Assembly: GCA_016742295.1 (NCBI GenBank) | Contig: JACVCA010000009.1 | Coordinates: forward strand, 1 to 17,403 | Origin: Alphaproteobacteria bacterium | GTDB taxonomy: Bacteria > Pseudomonadota > Alphaproteobacteria > JAGOMX01 | Length of the DNA stretch: 17,403 bases | Direction of reading: 5' to 3' | Part shown: positions 16,342 through 17,403 of the stretch, one piece after another | How the letters are laid out: every line of letters begins with the position of its first letter | Position numbering within the stretch: position 1 is the stretch's first letter | Translations under genes and position numbers: made by a program | Notes under the pieces: model-generated | Databases searched by the model: none | What the model saw: the letters and a program-made list of their open reading frames with translations, nothing else | Told to the model about the DNA's origin: nothing

Positions 16342-16448
16342 TCCTACTAATAGGAGCTCTTCAGCTCTCAGGGTCTCTGATCCTTCGTCTCCCAGACGTA
16401 AAGCCTCCCTGTTAAACTTAGGCCGGATGAAAGTCCGGCCTCTTTTTT
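16342..16448 (+). ncRNA. candidate structured small RNA
   Basis: Consecutive hairpins can be drawn: TCCTA/TAGGA (16342-16355) or, in competition, GAGCT/AGCTC (16354-16367); AGGGTC/GATCCT with one G-U pair (16370-16384); CGTCT/AGACG (16386-16398); and the terminator stem (16420-16441) with its T-run. A possible promoter TTGTTT (16312-16317) with TAAACT (16334-16339) would start the RNA near 16346. No protein-coding gene on this strand lies upstream for the terminator to serve. I do not recognise it as 5S, 4.5S, 6S, tmRNA or RNase P. Alternatives are a leader or gene remnant. Confidence 0.35.
16420..16448 (+). terminator. strong rho-independent terminator
   Basis: AGGCCGGA (16420-16427), a six-base loop TGAAAG, and TCCGGCCT (16434-16441) form a perfect 8-bp G+C-rich stem followed by C and six T. 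The T-run is on the plus strand only. It stops transcription toward the TA genes and insulates them. Confidence 0.85.
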
Positions 16449-16512
16449 ATGCCCCCTTCCCTCTTTTATACAAAAGAAATCTTACTTAAATTGGGTTTTT
16501 TCCTCAGAAGGA

Positions 16513-16551
16513 TGGAGAGCTGGATAAGCAGTAGCTGTTGCCAGCTCTCCA
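16513..16551. repeat. perfect 11-bp inverted repeat upstream of higBA
   Basis: TGGAGAGCTGG (16513-16523) and CCAGCTCTCCA (16541-16551) are perfect reverse complements around a 17-base loop that contains a small CAG/CTG pair. No T-run follows on either strand, so it is not a typical terminator. It ends two bases before a TTGACA hexamer (16554-16559). Confidence 0.8.
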
Positions 16552-16571
16552 ATTTGACAACACTCTCTAAT

Positions 16572-16609
16572 GTCAATATTGACTTGTAACGTTAGACGTA
16601 ATATGTTAC
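16572..16609 (+). promoter_or_regulatory. higBA promoter with two candidate HigA operators
   Basis: TTGACT (16579-16584) and TATGTT (16602-16607) with a 17-base spacer make a plausible sigma-70 promoter whose start would fall on or next to the higB ATG at 16613. A perfect 12-bp palindrome GTCAATATTGAC (16572-16583) overlaps the -35 box, and an imperfect inverted repeat GTAACGTTA/TAATATGTTAC (16586-16609) covers the spacer and -10. HigA-type antitoxins repress their own operon by binding such palindromes; which one is used is inference. Confidence 0.5.
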
Positions 16610-16612
16610 CTT

Positions 16613-16891
16613 ATGATTATAAGCTTTAAAGATAAAGAGTCAGAGAATCTTTTTCATAGGAAAAGGGTAAAACGATTTCAATCCTTTGAACAACAAGCAT
16701 TAAAACGGTTGGTGTTCTTAAATGCAGCTACCTCTCTTGAAACTCTGCGTGCCAATCCTAGTAATAAGCTTCATGCTTTAGGTGGAGACCGCCAAGGAGA
16801 ATATGCTATTTGGATTAATACCCAATGGCGCATTTGTTTTGAATGGAAAGATGGTAACGCTTATGAAGTTACAATTGTTGACTATCATTAA
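16613..16891 (+). CDS. higB: HigB-family mRNA-interferase toxin
   Basis: 92 residues, the same length as HigB of plasmid Rts1 as I recall it, and colinear with it: MI-x-SFK-x-K at the start, KLH-x-L-x-GDR-x-G (52-62), WRI-x-F (72-76), G-x-AY and terminal DYH. The residues corresponding to Rts1 HigB His54, Arg73 and Tyr91 are present at the same positions; Lys57 is Gly here. The family are RelE-fold RNases that cut mRNA on the ribosome and are neutralised by HigA. Toxin gene before antitoxin gene is the usual higBA order. No Shine-Dalgarno sequence precedes the ATG and the predicted transcript starts at it, so translation may be leaderless. The antitoxin gene follows after 13 bases. Confidence 0.92.
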   Translation: MIISFKDKESENLFHRKRVKRFQSFEQQALKRLVFLNAATSLETLRANPSNKLHALGGDRQGEYAIWINTQWRICFEWKDGNAYEVTIVDYH

Positions 16892-16904
16892 GGACTAAAT
16901 AAAC

Positions 16905-17243
16905 ATGCATAATTCACATCACTTTCTAGCGCCCATCCATCCCGGAAAAATCCTTTTTGAAGATTTCATGGAGCCTTTAGGTATTAATGCCTCACAGCTT
17001 GCAGATTGCCTTGGTGTGCCCCCAGGGCGTATTAGTCAAATTATCAAAGGTCAACGCTCCGTAACAGCTGATACGGCTCTTAGGCTTGAGCGTTATTTTG
17101 GCGTTGACTCTCAAACTTGGCTAAATTTACAAACTCATTATGAGTTAGAAGTTGCGCGCGATATAGTTGGACAAAAAATCAGCAAGAGAGTCGTTCCTCA
17201 TCCTTCACTAAATACAGAAAACTCCCCACATTTATACTCCTAA
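16905..17243 (+). CDS. higA: HigA-family antitoxin, XRE-type DNA-binding protein
   Basis: 112 residues. The N-terminal PIHPGKILFEDFMEPLGI is the characteristic opening of the HigA/VapI family. The helix-turn-helix spans about residues 28-50 (ASQLADCLGVPPGRISQIIK), followed by TADTALRLERYFG and W-x-x-LQ-x-x-YELE, both family hallmarks. It should neutralise the adjacent HigB toxin and repress the shared promoter through the palindromes upstream of higB. AAGGA lies ten bases before the ATG. The C-terminal tail after residue 92 (SKRVVPHPSL and onward) has no features I recognise. No terminator separates it from the next antitoxin-like gene. Confidence 0.93.
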   Translation: MHNSHHFLAPIHPGKILFEDFMEPLGINASQLADCLGVPPGRISQIIKGQRSVTADTALRLERYFGVDSQTWLNLQTHYELEVARDIVGQKISKRVVPHPSLNTENSPHLYS

Positions 17244-17280
17244 TAGGAGAGGCTATTCAAAACTGTGGAGGAATTTATCA

Positions 17281-17403
17281 ATGAATATACATAATTTTAA
17301 TAAGCCACAAATCATTAAGAAAGGGGGGAAGCCTGCTTTTGCTGTTGTGCCTTATAATGATTATAAAGTATTACTTAATACTCTTGAAGAACTTTCCGAT
17401 ATT
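17281..17403 (+). CDS. Phd/YefM-like antitoxin, N-terminal part only (cut by window edge)
   Basis: The first 41 codons of an open frame: MNIHNFNKPQIIKKGGKP, then AFAVVPYNDYKVLL. The pattern QII-x-x-GKP-x-FAVVPY-x-x-Y is typical of antitoxins of the prevent-host-death superfamily, including a class that continues into an XRE helix-turn-helix. GGAGG lies nine bases before the ATG. It starts 37 bases after higA, so it may be a third gene of the operon or the first gene of a second toxin-antitoxin module to the right. Its partner is outside the window. Confidence 0.75.
   Translation, partial: MNIHNFNKPQIIKKGGKPAFAVVPYNDYKVLLNTLEELSDI

Larger units (their letters stand above)
15996..16612. other. 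617-base divergent intergenic region between island and TA genes
   Basis: It separates the leftward island from the rightward toxin-antitoxin genes. The left part (15996-16280) is A+T-rich; no promoter I trust is visible for the F-box gene, though it must lie here. The middle (16288-16448) holds a chain of hairpins ending in a strong terminator. The right part has a perfect 11-bp inverted repeat (16513-16551) and the higBA promoter with two palindromes. No tRNA is evident. Confidence 0.6.

Noticed and set aside
16347..17249. 10-base repeat CTAATAGGAG on both sides of higBA, possible target-site duplication
   Set aside because: One shared 10-mer in about 1 kb is expected by chance roughly half the time, and no transposase or terminal repeats accompany it.

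Overview
The window is visibly A+T-rich (by eye, not counted) and reads as an effector-type island from an obligate intracellular Gram-negative bacterium, probably a symbiont of amoebae or other protists. The reasons are a tandem run of seven large minus-strand genes, each starting with a Sec-type signal peptide or hydrophobic N-terminus and carrying eukaryote-like or interaction modules (F-box, leucine-rich repeats, Sel1/TPR-like repeats), followed by plus-strand toxin-antitoxin genes. Most starts have clear GGAG-type ribosome binding sites, which argues against Bacteroidetes such as Amoebophilus and fits a Holosporales/Rickettsiales-like alphaproteobacterium or a Parachlamydiales member. No marker gene in the window decides between these.

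Layout, right to left along the minus strand. Gene 1 (13251-15995) is a secreted F-box protein with about 15 helical repeats of 38 residues. Genes 2 and 3 form a two-gene unit with its own candidate promoter (13184-13213) and terminator (8223-8247). Gene 2 (11113-13137) is a secreted Smr-domain protein with nine Sel1 repeats. Gene 3 (8324-11098) has ten helical repeats of exactly 33 residues and ends in a YoeB-like mRNA-interferase domain with the family's catalytic residues intact. After a 335-base gap holding a TATAAT-type promoter comes a four-gene unit: an F-box/LRR protein (6204-7988), a double-block LRR protein (4124-6169), an LRR/Sel1-like protein (2499-4124) whose start overlaps the previous stop as TAATG, and a partial F-box/Sel1 protein running off the left edge (1-2480).

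The right end has a 617-base intergenic region with a chain of hairpins ending in a strong rho-independent terminator (a candidate small RNA) and a perfect 11-bp inverted repeat. Next come a promoter with two palindromes, a complete HigB-HigA toxin-antitoxin pair, and the start of a Phd/YefM-like antitoxin gene cut by the right edge.

Most notable: a toxin-family RNase domain normally found as a free toxin is fused to the end of an exported repeat protein and sits in one operon with a second exported protein carrying an RNA/DNA-nuclease-type Smr domain. The LRR proteins also carry short nuclear-localisation-like basic clusters, and two share a C-terminal basic module. My inference is that the island makes exported proteins that use F-boxes, LRRs and Sel1 repeats to engage host ubiquitin ligases, host proteins and possibly host nucleic acids. 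None of this is shown experimentally here.
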